Counted from the stretch's first letter, positions 48,009 through 58,243 are shown. The stretch: DNA of 64,000 nt from an uncultured Pseudodesulfovibrio sp. (GCF_963664965.1 NZ_OY761823.1:1498001-1562000), one strand, 5' to 3'. The notes: generated by a model not told the origin, from the sequence alone. A program made the numbers and translations.

Positions 48009-50834
48009 TTATTCCTGAGGTCTTGAGATGCCGACCGTGACGGTTTTGGCTTGGTGCCGGATGGTGTCGATGGGGCGGGTCATTTCTTCGATGGCCTTGT
48101 TGAGGACCGTGAGAATGTCACCGAGCCGTGCTTCGTTTGCACAGATGGAGGTGGACTGGTTGACGAGCCAGAGCATGTAGTTGGCGAGGCTGGAGGCAAC
48201 GCGGGCTGGGAGGGCGGAATCGGTGGCACCGGATGCGATGCGGTCCACGCATTTGTTTAGCTGCGTGAGCAGGCTGTTGCGGTCCCACTTGGCGGTGTCC
48301 TCGATCATTTCTCCGAGCATGATGCGCGCCTTTCTGAACGGTTCGGCGTGGGCGTCGATGGCCTTGGCCGCGCTGATGCCCCACCAGTGACCGGCCACGG
48401 TTTCGAGTACAAAGTCGAGTCCGCCGCCGACGCGGGGGACTTTGATGGTCGCTTCGGCAACCGCGTCGAAACGGTTTTCATCCTCGGCACAGAAGACGAT
48501 GGGTGAACCGTTGTGCGCCTTGAAGATGGTGGTTTCCTTGACCGTATCCATGACGACCATTTCCGGCAGTTCGCTCGCCATGACGAGAGTCAGCGGCTCT
48601 GTGGAAAGGTCGATGTGTTTCTTGTCTTCGGTGACGTCGCAGGGAATGGATTTGTAGCACAGCTCCGAGAGCTTGATGCGTACTTCCTGTGCTGCGATGC
48701 AGTTGGCTCCGTTGCCCACAAGTGCCCAGTAGCGGTGGACCGGGGCGTATTTTTTCGCAACTTCACCGATGACTTCCTTGCCTGCGAGCACCTTGTCGAT
48801 CTGGTCGGGCAGGGCCTCAAGCGACTCGATGTCCGCGAGGATGGACTGCCTGTCGAGGGTGTCGAGCACATCCGCGAGCCACAGGGAAAGCAGCTTGCCC
48901 GCTGCCACCTGCGAGTAGAACGCCTTGGTCGACGCCACAGCCATTTCCACGTCACGCCCGTTGGAAGTGTAGATGTAAGAGTCGGACTTCTGTACCAGCG
49001 GCGAGTTGCGGCGGTTGACGATGCAGTTGACCCATGCGCCCCGGTCGCGGCAGAGGTCGACCACGCGGTTGGTGTCGGTGGTCGTGCCGGACTGTGAGAC
49101 CGGGATCAGGAATACGTCATCCATGCGCTCGTCACCGAGGAATCCGATCAATTCGGAACCCGTATAGGATTCAATGGACAGGTTGCTTCCCTTGAGGGCG
49201 CGGCGGAGCAGGGTGGCCACGGCCATGGCGGCCACGGCAGCGGTTCCCTGTCCCACGCAGATGATGCGGGAGATGGGGGTTTCCCCGCCCTTGATGCGCT
49301 CCACGAGGGCGGGGCCGTTGCCGAAGCCTTCGGGCAGGAACGTCACATTGTCGCCGTCCTTGAGATATTTCCCGTGCAATGTGTTGCGAACGGAACTGGA
49401 TGCCTCGTGGACTTCCTTTTCGATGTAGTGGTTGTATTCACCCCGAAAAATGTCGCGGGAAAAGATTTCGATTTTTTCTTCTGCCAGTTCCACGGCTTCG
49501 CCGTTGTCGAGGTAGCGGGCCACGGGAACGGCTCCTGCCGGGTCGTCCTCTCGCAGAATGACGGAAACGCCGCCCTGGCGGTGAACCGCAATCGGGTAGG
49601 AAGAGCGGGCGCGGGCAGCCATGCCGTAGGCCTCGCTTGCAACCAGCCAGCCGTCCTGCGTGTTGCCGATGTAAAAACTCTGGCCGCTGCCTTTCTGGGC
49701 GAGGAACTGGCTGTCGAAATCGCTCAGGTTCTGCATGACCACGGCAAGGGAGCCTTCGCACCGTTTGAGCACTGCGCGGAAGCGTTCTTCGGCTGTTTCG
49801 TCTTCAGGGGCGTCAAGGTGGAACAGTACCGGCAGAATCTTCGCATCCGTGGAAATGACGGGCGGGATGTATGCGCCCTTGGAAACCACGGTTTCCTCGA
49901 CGAGGGTGCGGTAGTTGTCCACATCGCCGTTGAGCACGAACATGGTCTTTTCAAGCCCGGTGGAGACGTCGCCTTCGACCAGCCCGTCGACCGGGTGGCA
50001 GTTGGGCACGGAAATGATGCCGTTGGAGGCCCAACGGGTATGGGCGATGATGTTCAGGGTCTCCAGTCCTTCCGCCATGGCCCAGAGCAGCTCGTCTTCC
50101 ACGATGAATTTGCGTAGGGCCGCGCCGTTGTCGCCGAGCTGCCCCACGAGTTGCGCCACCTTGTACAGGAAGCGGCAGGCGGTGCGACCGTCGGCGAGCT
50201 TGCGGACGAGCACCTGTCTGGTGTCGGCGTTGGTAATGGAGCAGCGGGTGCAGAATTCTTTTTTCTGCGTGTCGGAAAGACGAAGCTCCGGGTCCATCCC
50301 CTTGGGCAGGATGAAGGCGACAGCTACGCCTGCGGAGTCGCGTCCGCGGACTTCCAGCTTGTCGATGGATTCAAGTACCTGCTCGGTGCCCCATGCGAGG
50401 AAGTGCCGGTCTCGGGCACTGGGGGCCGAGGCCAGGGAAGAAGGCATGATTGACAGGGTGCGGTCAATGTTTTGCAGCACTTCCTGGTCAATCTGCCAGA
50501 GGTAGTCGTCGAGTTTTTCGTGCAGCGCTTCGAGTTCGTCGGTGCGCGGCCCCTGTTCCAGCTTGACCGCCGCGGCGTTGCGCAGGTTTCTGATGCTGTC
50601 CCGAATGGTGGAAAGCCGTGCATGTACTTCGGGGTCGGCAATGCCCTGCATATGCAGGCCAAAGGCCATGAGGTCATAGAAATGGGCGGCCAGATCATCA
50701 AGGGGCGTTGAGGCGTCCATGAGATCATTTCCGGCGACTGCGGCATCAAGTGATGCTGCGAGGTCGGTGAGCCATTGGGTGTCGGGGATGTCGGACCAGT
50801 GACGGTTGCTGAGAAAACTGGCGATACCACACAT
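48009..50834 (-). CDS. oversized GlmS-like glutamine amidotransferase/SIS protein
   Basis: The protein is 941 residues, against about 610 for GlmS. The N-terminus starts MCGIASF, giving Cys2 as the glutaminase nucleophile, but then about 135 extra helical residues precede GRDSAG. Other glutaminase residues are kept (HTRWASNG 265-272, LNGDVDNY 301-308). Two SIS domains follow with SQSGTTTDT, a KLSELCY and KKH that match the isomerase Glu488 and His504 of E. coli, and the C-terminal RHQAKTVTVG with the catalytic Lys. It should make glucosamine-6-phosphate from fructose-6-phosphate, or act on another keto sugar. AGGAG lies 11 nt before ATG 50834. Confidence 0.85.
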   Translation of the reverse strand: MCGIASFLSNRHWSDIPDTQWLTDLAASLDAAVAGNDLMDASTPLDDLAAHFYDLMAFGLHMQGIADPEVHARLSTIRDSIRNLRNAAAVKLEQGPRTDELEALHEKLDDYLWQIDQEVLQNIDRTLSIMPSSLASAPSARDRHFLAWGTEQVLESIDKLEVRGRDSAGVAVAFILPKGMDPELRLSDTQKKEFCTRCSITNADTRQVLVRKLADGRTACRFLYKVAQLVGQLGDNGAALRKFIVEDELLWAMAEGLETLNIIAHTRWASNGIISVPNCHPVDGLVEGDVSTGLEKTMFVLNGDVDNYRTLVEETVVSKGAYIPPVISTDAKILPVLFHLDAPEDETAEERFRAVLKRCEGSLAVVMQNLSDFDSQFLAQKGSGQSFYIGNTQDGWLVASEAYGMAARARSSYPIAVHRQGGVSVILREDDPAGAVPVARYLDNGEAVELAEEKIEIFSRDIFRGEYNHYIEKEVHEASSSVRNTLHGKYLKDGDNVTFLPEGFGNGPALVERIKGGETPISRIICVGQGTAAVAAMAVATLLRRALKGSNLSIESYTGSELIGFLGDERMDDVFLIPVSQSGTTTDTNRVVDLCRDRGAWVNCIVNRRNSPLVQKSDSYIYTSNGRDVEMAVASTKAFYSQVAAGKLLSLWLADVLDTLDRQSILADIESLEALPDQIDKVLAGKEVIGEVAKKYAPVHRYWALVGNGANCIAAQEVRIKLSELCYKSIPCDVTEDKKHIDLSTEPLTLVMASELPEMVVMDTVKETTIFKAHNGSPIVFCAEDENRFDAVAEATIKVPRVGGGLDFVLETVAGHWWGISAAKAIDAHAEPFRKARIMLGEMIEDTAKWDRNSLLTQLNKCVDRIASGATDSALPARVASSLANYMLWLVNQSTSICANEARLGDILTVLNKAIEEMTRPIDTIRHQAKTVTVGISRPQE

Positions 50835-51197
50835 GGGGCTGTGTACTCCTGGTGTGAATTGAACGTCTGTGAATCAGAGCGTGTTTTTGTCGTTTTTGTC
50901 GAGCGTCCGCATAACTTCAGACGCGGTTATGGGGTTACTGCACATGGCAGGGCTTGGCAAGTGTTTGAGTCGGGGGAATGCGGTATTGTTGCAGGAGATT
51001 CGCGGCATGAACTGGACATATAATAATATATGGCTTACTCCCTGTAGCGTTTCTGCCAATTGCAAAGCGGTGCAGGGACGATTCGTATAAGGGGAGTTCC
51101 GTGCGAAAGGTACATGATTCCGAGTGGATATGTGCTTTGCGTCCTTGCGAAAAGATATATGAACCCATTAGAATTCATCTGTAGACAGTGGCGGTCC
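50835..51197. other. gene-free divergent region
   Basis: These 363 bp separate the GlmS-like gene (-) from the first hybrid kinase gene (+). TATAAT (51019-51024) in CATATAATAATATATGG is a good -10 box with no clear -35. No other structure was seen. The kinase may start further upstream (ATG 51162, or 51114). Confidence 0.5.
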
Positions 51198-53876
51198 ATG
51201 GGCATTGTCCGCAAATTCGCGGCAGCGCTCGGGTCTATGCTTGCGCTCATTCTTTTTGTCGCGGCAGCCGGGTATTCCGCCCTGCACGTACTGGAAGGCA
51301 AGGCCGAAGATATCGTGGCCGACTCCATGCGAATGCAGCGCCTCGCTCTTGAAGTCGACTCCCGGTTGCAGCTTGCGAGGCAGGCCGAACGGGATTTCAT
51401 GCTTCGCATACAGGAGACGGGTGTCGAGGACGCCAGAATCGTCTACGCAGCGGAGTTCGCGGGCCGTTTGGGGGAGGCGGTTCGCAATGTCACATGGTTG
51501 CAGGACATGAAGCGGTTCGATGCCAGTGGTGCCGAAGTATCCCAGTCTACGATGCAACTCGTCGAATTGAGAGAACACCTTGAAAGTTATTCCCACAATT
51601 TCAGCCGACTGATTGATTTGGTGGCTCATTCAAAGATGAGCGGTGAAAAATTCGAGCGGGTTGTCGGCGAGCTTGATGGGGATTACCTGCGTCTGACCTC
51701 CCTTGTCCGGCAGCTTGCCATATCCGCAACCGATGCCGCTCGCAGTGCCCATGAAGGGATTACGCGGGCCAGTGGAGTGGTCAAGGTTCTGCTTGTCCTT
51801 TCCGTCTTTTTCGCATTGCTGCTGGCTGCCAGTATCATCTTCGTGCTGAAGCGCACGGTTGCGGAAAGCGCGATTCGTCTCAGTGATGCAGCCGGGGAAC
51901 TCAGTCTGGGCAACCTTGAGGCCCGTGCCGATATCAAGAGTGAGGACGAGTTCGGGCAGCTTGCGAAATCGATCAATTCCATGGCGGAGCGTATTACGAC
52001 GCTCGTCGGGGATCTTGAAGGGCAGGCCTCTGTTGCCAGTGACCGCCTGTTGGAGGCCATCGATGCGGTGACCGAAGGGTTTCTGCTCTTTGACAGCCGG
52101 GAACAGTTGATTCTCGCCAACCGGAATATTCGGGAAATGGCCGGAGAGAACGCGGAATGGTTCATGCCGGGACTCACTTTCGAGAGTATTGCCCGCAACA
52201 ATGCCGCAAGTGGACTTTTTGCCAATGCCGTCGGGCGCGAGGACGACTGGGTGCAGGAGCGCCTGCTCCATTTTCGTTCTCCCAAAGCGCACAGGGAAGA
52301 ACCGTTGAGTGACGGGCGCTGGCTCCTTTTTCAGGTGCATCATTTCGGTAACGGTGAAGTCGTGATTATTTCGAGCGACATAACCGAGGACAAGAAGCGC
52401 GCCATGGATATGAAGTCCATGAATTCCGATCTGGAGGAACTTGTCCGGGACCGGACGCGGGTGCTGGTGCAGAAAGCCTCCGAACTCAAGCGGGCCAACC
52501 GGCGGCTCCGGGAGCTGGATGAACTCAAATCTTCATTTCTGTCGTCCGTGTCCCATGAGTTGCGGACCCCTCTGACGTCCCTTCTCGGTTTTTCGAAAAT
52601 CATCAAGCGTGATTTCAATAAGAATTTTATCAGTCTGGCTGACAGTGCCAAGAGAGAACGTCTGGGAAAACGGATTCAGGACAATCTTGATATCATCGGC
52701 AGCGAAGGCGAGCGTCTGACCCGGCTGATAAACGATGTGCTCGACCTGAGCCGTATCGAGTCCGGGCAGGAAGAATGGGTGATTCGTGAAGTGGATATGG
52801 CTGCTGCCGTCAATCGGGCCGTGAACGCGGCGAGCGGACTTTTTGCGGCCAAGCCCGGAGTGGAGTTGACTGTCCGCCGGTTCGACATGGTGCCGACTGT
52901 GCTTGGCGATGCGGACCGCATTCATCAGGTGCTTTTCAATCTGCTCGGCAATGCCGCCAAGTTCACGGATTCAGGTGAGGTCGGTGTTGATCTCTATCTT
53001 GATGTGGACGACAAGGTTCACATTTGTGTGGAGGATTCGGGACCGGGAATCAAGGAATGCTTCCTTGGACATATTTTTGATAAATTCCATCAGGCGTATC
53101 AGGGCGATACCTTGACGCAGAAGCCCGGTGGGACGGGGTTGGGCCTCGCCATCTGCCGCGAGATTGTCGAACATTACGGGGGCAGGATCTGGGCTGAATC
53201 CACGTTGGGGAAGGGGACAGCCATACACGTGCTGCTGCCGGTGGCAAGTGCCGGGGATATCCCGCAGATACTGGTGGTTGACGATGATGTTTCCGCCCGT
53301 GAATATCTCACTCTGGCCCTCAGGCAGGAAGGGTATGAGGTCCGGGCGGCCTGTAACGGTGAGCAGGCCCTTCAGATGATGGCACAACAACGCCCTTCAC
53401 TCGTCACGATGGATCTCAATATGCCGGGGATGGGCGGGCGTGAGGCCATTCGCAGATTGCGCGAAGACGATGCGTATGCCGACATTCCCGTATTGGTTAT
53501 TTCCGTTGCAGCCGATTGCCGGACTGCGGGCGGCGATGCCACGCTGCTTAAGCCGGTTCACGGCAAGTCGTTTGTACAGGCTGTTCATATGCTGCTCGGT
53601 GGCGAAACACAGGCCTGTTCCGTGCTGGCGCTCGGTGATGTGCCTATTTCCACTTCCGCCAGTGCCGTTTTTGGGTTGAGTGACTCTGTTACCCGATGTT
53701 CCGAGCCGGAACTGTGGGAACAGTTGGAGCAGGGGTTCAAGGGGACCGTAGTGGTTCCGGAATTTCTGGTCGATTCCATTGATATGGCACGTATCAGCCG
53801 GAGTGCGAACGTGCAGGTACTCTTGCTGCCTGACGATTCCGGTGAAGCCGTTGAAGCTGTCCAGCCGATTTCCTGA
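51198..53876 (+). CDS. hybrid sensor histidine kinase/receiver with novel C-terminal domain
   Basis: An 892-residue membrane kinase: TM helix (about 9-27), periplasmic helical domain, TM helix (about 194-216), HAMP (217-270), PAS-like (283-395), coiled coil, HisKA with His453 in SVSHELRTPLT, HATPase (N box NLLGNAAKFT, GTGLGLAIC), receiver (689-800, Asp739) and a further domain (803-880) of no family I know, shared with the kinase at 55233. The periplasmic part resembles chemoreceptor four-helix sensors. The next gene encodes a periplasmic binding protein, a likely input partner. Start 51198 has only a weak ribosome binding site. Confidence 0.88.
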   Translation: MGIVRKFAAALGSMLALILFVAAAGYSALHVLEGKAEDIVADSMRMQRLALEVDSRLQLARQAERDFMLRIQETGVEDARIVYAAEFAGRLGEAVRNVTWLQDMKRFDASGAEVSQSTMQLVELREHLESYSHNFSRLIDLVAHSKMSGEKFERVVGELDGDYLRLTSLVRQLAISATDAARSAHEGITRASGVVKVLLVLSVFFALLLAASIIFVLKRTVAESAIRLSDAAGELSLGNLEARADIKSEDEFGQLAKSINSMAERITTLVGDLEGQASVASDRLLEAIDAVTEGFLLFDSREQLILANRNIREMAGENAEWFMPGLTFESIARNNAASGLFANAVGREDDWVQERLLHFRSPKAHREEPLSDGRWLLFQVHHFGNGEVVIISSDITEDKKRAMDMKSMNSDLEELVRDRTRVLVQKASELKRANRRLRELDELKSSFLSSVSHELRTPLTSLLGFSKIIKRDFNKNFISLADSAKRERLGKRIQDNLDIIGSEGERLTRLINDVLDLSRIESGQEEWVIREVDMAAAVNRAVNAASGLFAAKPGVELTVRRFDMVPTVLGDADRIHQVLFNLLGNAAKFTDSGEVGVDLYLDVDDKVHICVEDSGPGIKECFLGHIFDKFHQAYQGDTLTQKPGGTGLGLAICREIVEHYGGRIWAESTLGKGTAIHVLLPVASAGDIPQILVVDDDVSAREYLTLALRQEGYEVRAACNGEQALQMMAQQRPSLVTMDLNMPGMGGREAIRRLREDDAYADIPVLVISVAADCRTAGGDATLLKPVHGKSFVQAVHMLLGGETQACSVLALGDVPISTSASAVFGLSDSVTRCSEPELWEQLEQGFKGTVVVPEFLVDSIDMARISRSANVQVLLLPDDSGEAVEAVQPIS

Positions 53877-53967
53877 CGCGTAGCTACCTGTTTTTACCCG
53901 CTAAAACACTTCTCATTGACCGAGGATGGTGTTAGCGTTCATTCGTATTTATCGTATGGAGATACGA

Positions 53968-55245
53968 ATGAAGGGAAACGGAGCCAAAATATTATTCGGT
54001 TTTTTCAAAACCGGGCTGTCGGTTTTTGCTGCCGTAATGGTCTTCGCTGTCTTGTTCATGGGGAGCAGCAATTCCATGGCTGCCGGGAAAATCAAACTCG
54101 GTATGTCCGCTGCCTTTACCGGGCCGAGCGGTGGGCTGGGAGTTGAACTGTATCGTGGCTCCATGGCGTATTTTACCCATCTCAACCTGAACGACGGCAT
54201 CAACGGAAAACCCGTTCTCATTATTACGAGGGATGATAAGTATCATCCTGATCCGGCTATTCAGAATACCATAGATTTCATGCATCGTTCTGATGTGAAA
54301 TGTCTGTTCAATTATGTGGGAACTCCCACTGTGACGCGCGTACTCCCGTTGCTGAGTGGGTATGACGGCGAGAAGGAAATTCTGTTTTTCCCTTTTACCG
54401 GTGCCGAGCCACAGCGTCAGGGACCTTACCGGCGTCATGTTTTCAATCTCAGGGCTTCCTATCAGCAGGAATTGACCGGGCTGGTCAATCATTTCGTTAA
54501 GCTCGGACTTCGGCGGGTGGCGGTTTTCTATCAGGCCGATGCGTATGGTCGAAGCGGCTGGAGCGGCGTACGCAACGCTTTGTCCGCACATGGCCTTTTC
54601 ATGGTCGGAGAGGCTACGTACCGGCGCGATTCCGGGGTTGACGATTGCATGGAAGAGCAGGTTGCCATTCTTCAGCGTGCCAAGCCCGACGTGGTGGTCT
54701 GCATCGGTTCCTATGCCGCATGTGCAGCATTTATCCGTGACGCCAGAAACATGAATCTTGATGTGCCCATTGCGAATGTCTCATTCGTAGGCAGTGAGAA
54801 CATGGTTTCTCTCCTGCTGCGAGAAGGGGAAAGGTTCGGGCAGGATTACACCCGCGATCTGGTCAACTCGCAGGTAGTGCCCAGTTATGAGGATGTGGAT
54901 CTGCCCGCTGTGCGCGAATATCGGCATTTGATGGACACCATCCCGGTGCCGCTGCCGCTTGGGCTGGACGGTGATTATCACTCCTTGCGCTATAGTTTCG
55001 CGGGATTCGAAGGCTTTCTCAACGCCAAGGTCATGACCGCTATCCTGCGGAAGCTGGAGGCTGAGCCTTCACTTGGTCTGATGGGGGTAGCCGAGTCCCT
55101 GGCCGGGGTGGATATCGGTATCGGTACGCCTGTGAGTTTTACCCGCGACGACCATCAGGGACTGAAGCGCGTATATTTTACAACGGTTCGGGACGGAAAG
55201 AGCGTTCCCATGACCGAGGAGCAGTGGGAAACATGGCGAAAATAA
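53968..55245 (+). CDS. periplasmic ligand-binding protein (LivJ-type, Peripla_BP_6)
   Basis: A 425-residue exported protein. After a signal sequence it reads KIKLGMSAAFTGPSGGLGVE, the standard opening of branched-chain amino-acid/amide binding proteins (type I fold), then DDKYHPDPAIQNTIDFM and VAVFYQADAYGRSGWSGV. There are no permease or ATPase genes nearby, so it probably serves sensing, delivering a ligand to the flanking kinases, as TctC- or LivJ-like proteins sometimes do. GGAG is 6 nt before ATG 53968, and it overlaps the next kinase gene by 13 nt. The ligand is unknown. Confidence 0.88.
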   Translation: MKGNGAKILFGFFKTGLSVFAAVMVFAVLFMGSSNSMAAGKIKLGMSAAFTGPSGGLGVELYRGSMAYFTHLNLNDGINGKPVLIITRDDKYHPDPAIQNTIDFMHRSDVKCLFNYVGTPTVTRVLPLLSGYDGEKEILFFPFTGAEPQRQGPYRRHVFNLRASYQQELTGLVNHFVKLGLRRVAVFYQADAYGRSGWSGVRNALSAHGLFMVGEATYRRDSGVDDCMEEQVAILQRAKPDVVVCIGSYAACAAFIRDARNMNLDVPIANVSFVGSENMVSLLLREGERFGQDYTRDLVNSQVVPSYEDVDLPAVREYRHLMDTIPVPLPLGLDGDYHSLRYSFAGFEGFLNAKVMTAILRKLEAEPSLGLMGVAESLAGVDIGIGTPVSFTRDDHQGLKRVYFTTVRDGKSVPMTEEQWETWRK

Positions 55246-57764
55246 AAGGCATGTCCCTCTTTGCCAAGACCGGGTTGCTCGCCGTGTGTCTGTTCGGGGT
55301 TATTTCAGTGTTGGCGACAACGCTGACCGCCTATACGCTCTATACCCGCATGACTGCCGAATTCACCAGCAAGGGTACCGCCATTGCCCAGGCCGTAGCC
55401 AGTTCCAGTCAGGAGATTCTTCTCAACCGGGATGCAGCCACGGTGCAGGCTTCCATTGATCAGTATCTGGATATCGACGGGGTCGCGTATGTCTTTGTTC
55501 TGGATGCACAACGGGTCGTGATCTCACATACTTTCGTTCCGCAGATGCCGCATCGCCTGACCGAACTGACCATTTTCGGAAAAGCGGTTCGTGTCGAGGA
55601 ACTGACCGTGGAAAAGTATGGCCGGGTTATCGATGTCAGCGTGCCTGTCCTTGCCGGGGCGGCCGGATATGTTCATGTGGGCATGGATAAGGAGCTCATC
55701 ATGGATTACTTCTGGAGTGCCGTGATGGAGATGCAGGCCCTCATGTTTGCCGCTCTGCTGTTGTGTGTCGGGGTGTTGTATGCTGTCACGCGGCATATTT
55801 CCCGTCCCTTGACCCAGTTGACAGATTATGCACAACGGCTTGCCGCGCATGATTTCGCTGCTGAGATCGAAGTGACTTCCCGGGACGAAATAGGTGTGCT
55901 GGGGCGTGCCATGCAGTCGCTGGGGGGCGAGCTTGCCGTCCTGTTTTCCGAAATGGAATCCGAGGTCGCCAAGGTCGCCGGCAATCTGCGTGAGCACATG
56001 ACGTATCTCTCTTCGATCATCAATAATCTGGCTGACGGGTTGCTTGTGGTCAGTCCGGCGGGAGAGATCACCGTCATCAACCCCGCCATGCGTGACTTTT
56101 TTGATCTTGATGACAAGGATTATGTCGGCTTGCCCGCCTCGGATGTCTTTCCCGAGGAGGTCGCCGATCTTGCCGCAGCGGTGTGCCGGTACGACTCGGG
56201 AGTGCATGTCGAGGAACTGTCGCTGTCCCTCAATCGAATCGGCAAGGGCGTGGGCACGGCTGTCCAGACGGAAGACGAGGCCGGTCAGCTTCTTGGCGGC
56301 GTTCTTCTGATCCGGGACATCACACGGGAAAAGGAACTTGATCAGCTCAAGGTCGATTTCATATCCACGGTGTCCCATGAACTGCGTACGCCCATGACAT
56401 CGGTGCTTGGGTTCGCCAAGATCATTCGCAAGAAACTGGAGCAGGTCGTGCTTCCTGCCGTCAGGGAATCCGAGGCAGTCGGGCGAACGACATCGCAGGT
56501 CCGCGAGAACGTGGATATTATCGTTTACGAGGCCGAGCGGCTGACGGATCTCATCAATGACGTGCTGGATATTGCCAAAATGGAGTCCGGCGAAGTTCAG
56601 TGGCATGACCAGCTTCTTTACATGGGGAACGTCTTGCAGCAGTCGGTTGATTCCACTCGGGGGCTATGGAAGGAGAAGGGTGTCGAGGTCCGGATCGAGG
56701 TGCAGGAGAACCTGCCGCCTGTCCGGGGAGATCATGCCCGACTTGTTCAGGTGATGGTCAATCTCATTTCCAATGCCGTCAAATTTACCCGGAAAAGTCC
56801 GGTAATTTGCCGTGCTCATATGGATGGCGGCTCCATACTTGTCTCTGTGGCGGATCAGGGACCGGGCATATCCGATGACCTGAAAGGCGAGATTTTCGGC
56901 AAGTTCAAGCAGGTCGGCGATACCCTGACGGAAAAACCCGAGGGTACCGGACTCGGACTGCCTATATGTCAGCAGATCGTGGAGCATCACGGTGGAAAGA
57001 TATGGGTGGAGAGTGAGGCCGGTGAGGGAGCAATCTTCCTGTTCAATCTGCCGATAGCGAAATTGCAGGTGGAGGACGTGGAATCGATTGATGAGTGCCG
57101 CGACATCCTGCCGAGTCCGGAATCCGCCATGCTTGTTCCCGAGGGGGACGACCCCGATGCCGGTCCGCTTGTGCTTGTGGTGGATGATGATCCGAATCTG
57201 GGTGATTATCTGAGGCAGGTGCTTGAAGCCGAAGGGTTCCGGGTGCGGGTGGCTCTGAACGGCGAGGACGCAGTCCAGCTCGCCGGGGAAGTCGTGCCCA
57301 ACATGATCATCATGGATATCCTCATGCCGGGTATGGACGGAAGGACCGCCATTCGATGTCTTCGCAGCAATCCCTTTACGCGCCATACTCCCATATTGGT
57401 CTTGTCCGCCTTGACGGATAATGTCTGTGTCGGCGGTGACGTCACGATGGTCAAGCCGGTGGATGAGGTCCGTCTGCTTGAAGTGATGCGATCCCTTTTG
57501 TTGGAAAAGAATCTCCGGCGGTCCTGCGTTGTGCTTGGTGAAGCGGAAGACAAGCCGTTCGGTGAAATGATGGTTTTTAATCCTGAAAAAGTGACTTTTT
57601 GTTCCCCGGAAGATATTTGGGGGCACATGGAGTCGGGATTCAGGGGCACCGTATTCATTCCTGCTGTGCTGAATGATGTCCTTGACCCGGAAGTGCTGGC
57701 CAGTCTCAGAAACGTTTCCGTGGTGGTGCTGCCTGAACCGTCGCTCAGGGAAAAGCCATTCTAA
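55233..57764 (+). CDS. hybrid sensor histidine kinase/receiver, paralogue of 51198
   Basis: An 843-residue kinase: TM helix (about 12-35), extracytoplasmic sensor (36-160, CACHE/PDC-like), TM helix (about 165-185), HAMP (188-240), PAS (255-365), HisKA with His382 in TVSHELRTPMT, HATPase (NLISNAVKFT, GTGLGLPIC), receiver (645-760, Asp695) and the same extra C-terminal domain (762-835) as the upstream kinase. It overlaps the binding-protein gene, so kinase-binding protein-kinase form one unit. Output is presumably through the response regulator and HD-GYP encoded next. Confidence 0.9.
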   Translation: MAKIKGMSLFAKTGLLAVCLFGVISVLATTLTAYTLYTRMTAEFTSKGTAIAQAVASSSQEILLNRDAATVQASIDQYLDIDGVAYVFVLDAQRVVISHTFVPQMPHRLTELTIFGKAVRVEELTVEKYGRVIDVSVPVLAGAAGYVHVGMDKELIMDYFWSAVMEMQALMFAALLLCVGVLYAVTRHISRPLTQLTDYAQRLAAHDFAAEIEVTSRDEIGVLGRAMQSLGGELAVLFSEMESEVAKVAGNLREHMTYLSSIINNLADGLLVVSPAGEITVINPAMRDFFDLDDKDYVGLPASDVFPEEVADLAAAVCRYDSGVHVEELSLSLNRIGKGVGTAVQTEDEAGQLLGGVLLIRDITREKELDQLKVDFISTVSHELRTPMTSVLGFAKIIRKKLEQVVLPAVRESEAVGRTTSQVRENVDIIVYEAERLTDLINDVLDIAKMESGEVQWHDQLLYMGNVLQQSVDSTRGLWKEKGVEVRIEVQENLPPVRGDHARLVQVMVNLISNAVKFTRKSPVICRAHMDGGSILVSVADQGPGISDDLKGEIFGKFKQVGDTLTEKPEGTGLGLPICQQIVEHHGGKIWVESEAGEGAIFLFNLPIAKLQVEDVESIDECRDILPSPESAMLVPEGDDPDAGPLVLVVDDDPNLGDYLRQVLEAEGFRVRVALNGEDAVQLAGEVVPNMIIMDILMPGMDGRTAIRCLRSNPFTRHTPILVLSALTDNVCVGGDVTMVKPVDEVRLLEVMRSLLLEKNLRRSCVVLGEAEDKPFGEMMVFNPEKVTFCSPEDIWGHMESGFRGTVFIPAVLNDVLDPEVLASLRNVSVVVLPEPSLREKPF

Positions 57765-57769
57765 CGGGG

Positions 57770-57798
57770 TTGTGCGGTTTGCAGAGACCGCCTATAGT
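57770..57798 (+). promoter_or_regulatory. sigma-70-type promoter of the response regulator gene
   Basis: TTGTGC, a 17-nt spacer and TATAGT (57793-57798) lie about 65 nt before the gene. CATGC-GTTT-GCATG (about 57811-57824) is a palindrome in the leader that could be an operator. Confidence 0.55.
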
Positions 57799-57862
57799 AT
57801 GGCAAGAGATGCATGCGTTTGCATGAAATCGAATTTATATTTGTATTTGAAGGAGTTTTATA

Positions 57863-58243
57863 ATGCCCAAGAAAATCCTCATAGTCGATGACGAGGTCCA
57901 CATCAAAATGCTTCTTGAGCAGACTCTCGAAGAGCTTGAAGACGAGTTCGACGTGGAGCTGTTCACGGCCTCAGACGGTGAGGAAGGTCTTGAATTCATT
58001 CGCAGTGAGCGTCCTGATCTTGTTTTTCTCGATATCATGATGCCCAAGATGAATGGGTATGAGGTCTGCCGTATCGTCAACGAAGACAAGGAATTGTGCG
58101 ATACAAAGATTATTCTGCTGACAGCCAAGGGGCAGGAAGTCGACCGCAAGCAGGGACTTGATCTCGGTGCCAAGATGTACATGACCAAGCCATTTGATCC
58201 GGATGAGATTCTGAAAGTGTCCAAGGAACTCTTGGAACTGTAG
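57863..58243 (+). CDS. single-domain response regulator
   Basis: A 126-residue receiver: ILIVDDE (Asp8-Asp9 region), LDIMMPKMNG with the phospho-acceptor Asp, LLTAKGQ and TKPFDPDE. With no output domain it acts by protein contact, perhaps on the GAF-HD-GYP protein 20 nt downstream. AAGGAG precedes ATG 57863. It has its own promoter, so it can be made apart from the kinases before it. Confidence 0.92.
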   Translation: MPKKILIVDDEVHIKMLLEQTLEELEDEFDVELFTASDGEEGLEFIRSERPDLVFLDIMMPKMNGYEVCRIVNEDKELCDTKIILLTAKGQEVDRKQGLDLGAKMYMTKPFDPDEILKVSKELLEL

